From Deltaproteobacteria bacterium (lineage in GTDB: Bacteria > Desulfobacterota > Binatia > UBA12015), in contig JAJCZO010000417.1 of the NCBI GenBank assembly GCA_029262355.1, positions 1 to 41,303 of the forward strand: 41,303 nucleotides of DNA. The letters run 5' to 3'. Below, piece after piece: positions 40,513 to 41,303 of the stretch (position 1 is the first letter of the stretch; each line of letters begins with the position of its first letter). The notes below the pieces were generated by a model. That model was not told the origin of the DNA. It saw only the letters and a list, made by a program, of their open reading frames with translations, and made no database searches. The position numbers and the translations under genes were made by a program.

Positions 40513-41303
40513 ATGCCCAAGTGGTCGATGCCGCCCGTTTCGTTGTCGAAGGGAGTGCACTGTGCGATCGCCGTGGCAATCACACTCGGCGCTCTCGCAT
40601 ACCTGGGTCTCCACATCTTCGAGCCGGCGCTGTCCCACACATGGGCCTATGCTCATCTAGATCGCCATCCGGGAGCGCGCCTCCTCTCCTGGGCCGCGGT
40701 GGCTCTCTTCCCCCTGTTGGCTGTGTGGTCGAGTCGCCTCCCATGGGCCGAGCGAGCCGTACGGCCACCGCTGACGAGCCGGACGACGATCCTGGCCGTG
40801 ATCTGCGTTTCGGTCCTCTTCCTCACCGCGGGGTGGTTCTGGCCCGTCAAAGCGATCTCCATCGACTCTCCCGCATTCGCGATCTTCGTGTGGAAGGGAC
40901 AGCTCGAGATGGCGCGGTGGCAGCTGACGATCTTCACGATGACCTCGATCCTGCGATTCGCCGAATGGGCTTCCCCCTTCCCGGTACCGGCTCGTGATCT
41001 CGTTCCGTGGGTGAACGCGTTCCTCTCGGGTGCGAGCTATGTCCTGATGTTCGAGTGCGCTCGCCAGCTGGGGAGTAAGAGGTTCGAGGTGTTGATCTTG
41101 GCCGCGCTGGCAGGGACGGCGTTCGGCAACCTACAGCTCTCGCTCTACTACGTGGACATCTACCCCGTCGTACAATTCGCAATGGTGCTCTTCCTCTGGA
41201 CGTCGTTTCGCGTGCTCGCACAGAAGATGCACCCCATCTGGCCGGTCCTGATCGCGATGGTCGGCCCGTTCTTTTACGTGGGGTTGGTGCTGTTGCTGCC
41301 GGC
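40513..41303 (+). CDS. polytopic membrane protein, truncated by the window edge
   Basis: The frame from the ATG at 40513 stays open to the right edge, giving at least 263 residues; a second in-frame ATG is at 40528. Hydrophobic helices are visible at about residues 18-38, 60-75, 94-114, and several more towards the edge ('ILAALAGTAFGNLQL', 'VVQFAMVLFLW', 'VLIAMVGPFFYVGLVLLLP'). Codon use and third-position GC bias fit a real gene. The family is not recognised; it resembles the integral-membrane glycosyltransferase-like protein at 25786-27132 in general style (long loops with Trp and Pro between helices), not in clear motifs. Confidence 0.75.
   Translation, partial: MPKWSMPPVSLSKGVHCAIAVAITLGALAYLGLHIFEPALSHTWAYAHLDRHPGARLLSWAAVALFPLLAVWSSRLPWAERAVRPPLTSRTTILAVICVSVLFLTAGWFWPVKAISIDSPAFAIFVWKGQLEMARWQLTIFTMTSILRFAEWASPFPVPARDLVPWVNAFLSGASYVLMFECARQLGSKRFEVLILAALAGTAFGNLQLSLYYVDIYPVVQFAMVLFLWTSFRVLAQKMHPIWPVLIAMVGPFFYVGLVLLLP

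Noticed and set aside
1..41303. tRNA genes, CRISPR arrays, insertion sequences or prophage genes
   Set aside because: No cloverleaf-like, regularly repeated, transposase or phage-like sequence was found.

Overview
The window is about 41 kb of GC-rich DNA with densely packed genes on both strands and convergent pairs that often lie under 100 bp apart. It reads as the chromosome of a Gram-negative bacterium with an outer membrane: there is a remnant of a TonB-dependent receptor, several Sec-exported proteins and lipoproteins, and c-type haem proteins. Secreted proteins with cysteine-rich 'Myxo-disulfide' repeats and thrombospondin type 3 repeats, together with a large AAA-TPR regulator-like ATPase, suggest a deltaproteobacterial-type lineage (Myxococcota, Binatota/Desulfobacterota_B or similar). 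That placement is inference from protein style only. No tRNA, rRNA, IS element, phage gene or CRISPR array was seen.

Region 1 (1-16 kb) is dominated by exported proteins: the end of an alpha/beta hydrolase, a 1249-residue beta-propeller/di-haem protein, an exported endonuclease/exonuclease/phosphatase-fold protein, a large AAA-TPR ATPase, a small secreted repeat protein, an internally deleted TonB receptor, a membrane-anchored TylF-type methyltransferase, a haem-like secreted protein and a secreted zinc metalloprotease. Three of these proteins share what looks like the same uncharacterised domain of about 150 residues.

Region 2 (16-25.6 kb) holds an exported protein with the phosphohistidine and ATP-binding modules of the PEP-synthase/glucan-water-dikinase family, a phytanoyl-CoA-type dioxygenase, three consecutive exported hydrolases of different folds (alpha/beta, alkaline-phosphatase-like, SGNH), and a fused glycosyltransferase-methyltransferase.

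Region 3 (25.8-41.3 kb) looks like a surface-glycan or lipid modification locus. On the plus strand run a sulfatase-superfamily lipoprotein, a MaoC dehydratase, an FkbH-type HAD enzyme, an acyl carrier protein, a radical SAM protein, an MBOAT acyltransferase and a membrane-anchored SGNH protein. FkbH proteins load a glyceryl unit onto a carrier protein, and MBOAT plus SGNH pairs move acyl groups across the membrane, so the set resembles the Dlt (D-alanylation) logic with a three-carbon acid in place of D-alanine. This is the most interesting hypothesis in the window. Converging on it from the minus strand is a tightly coupled operon: a small protein, a GMC oxidoreductase, two extended SDR enzymes and a UbiA-family enzyme of the decaprenyl-phosphate phosphoribosyltransferase type. 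Polytopic membrane proteins of unknown function sit at about 26-27 kb and at the right edge, where the last one runs off the window.
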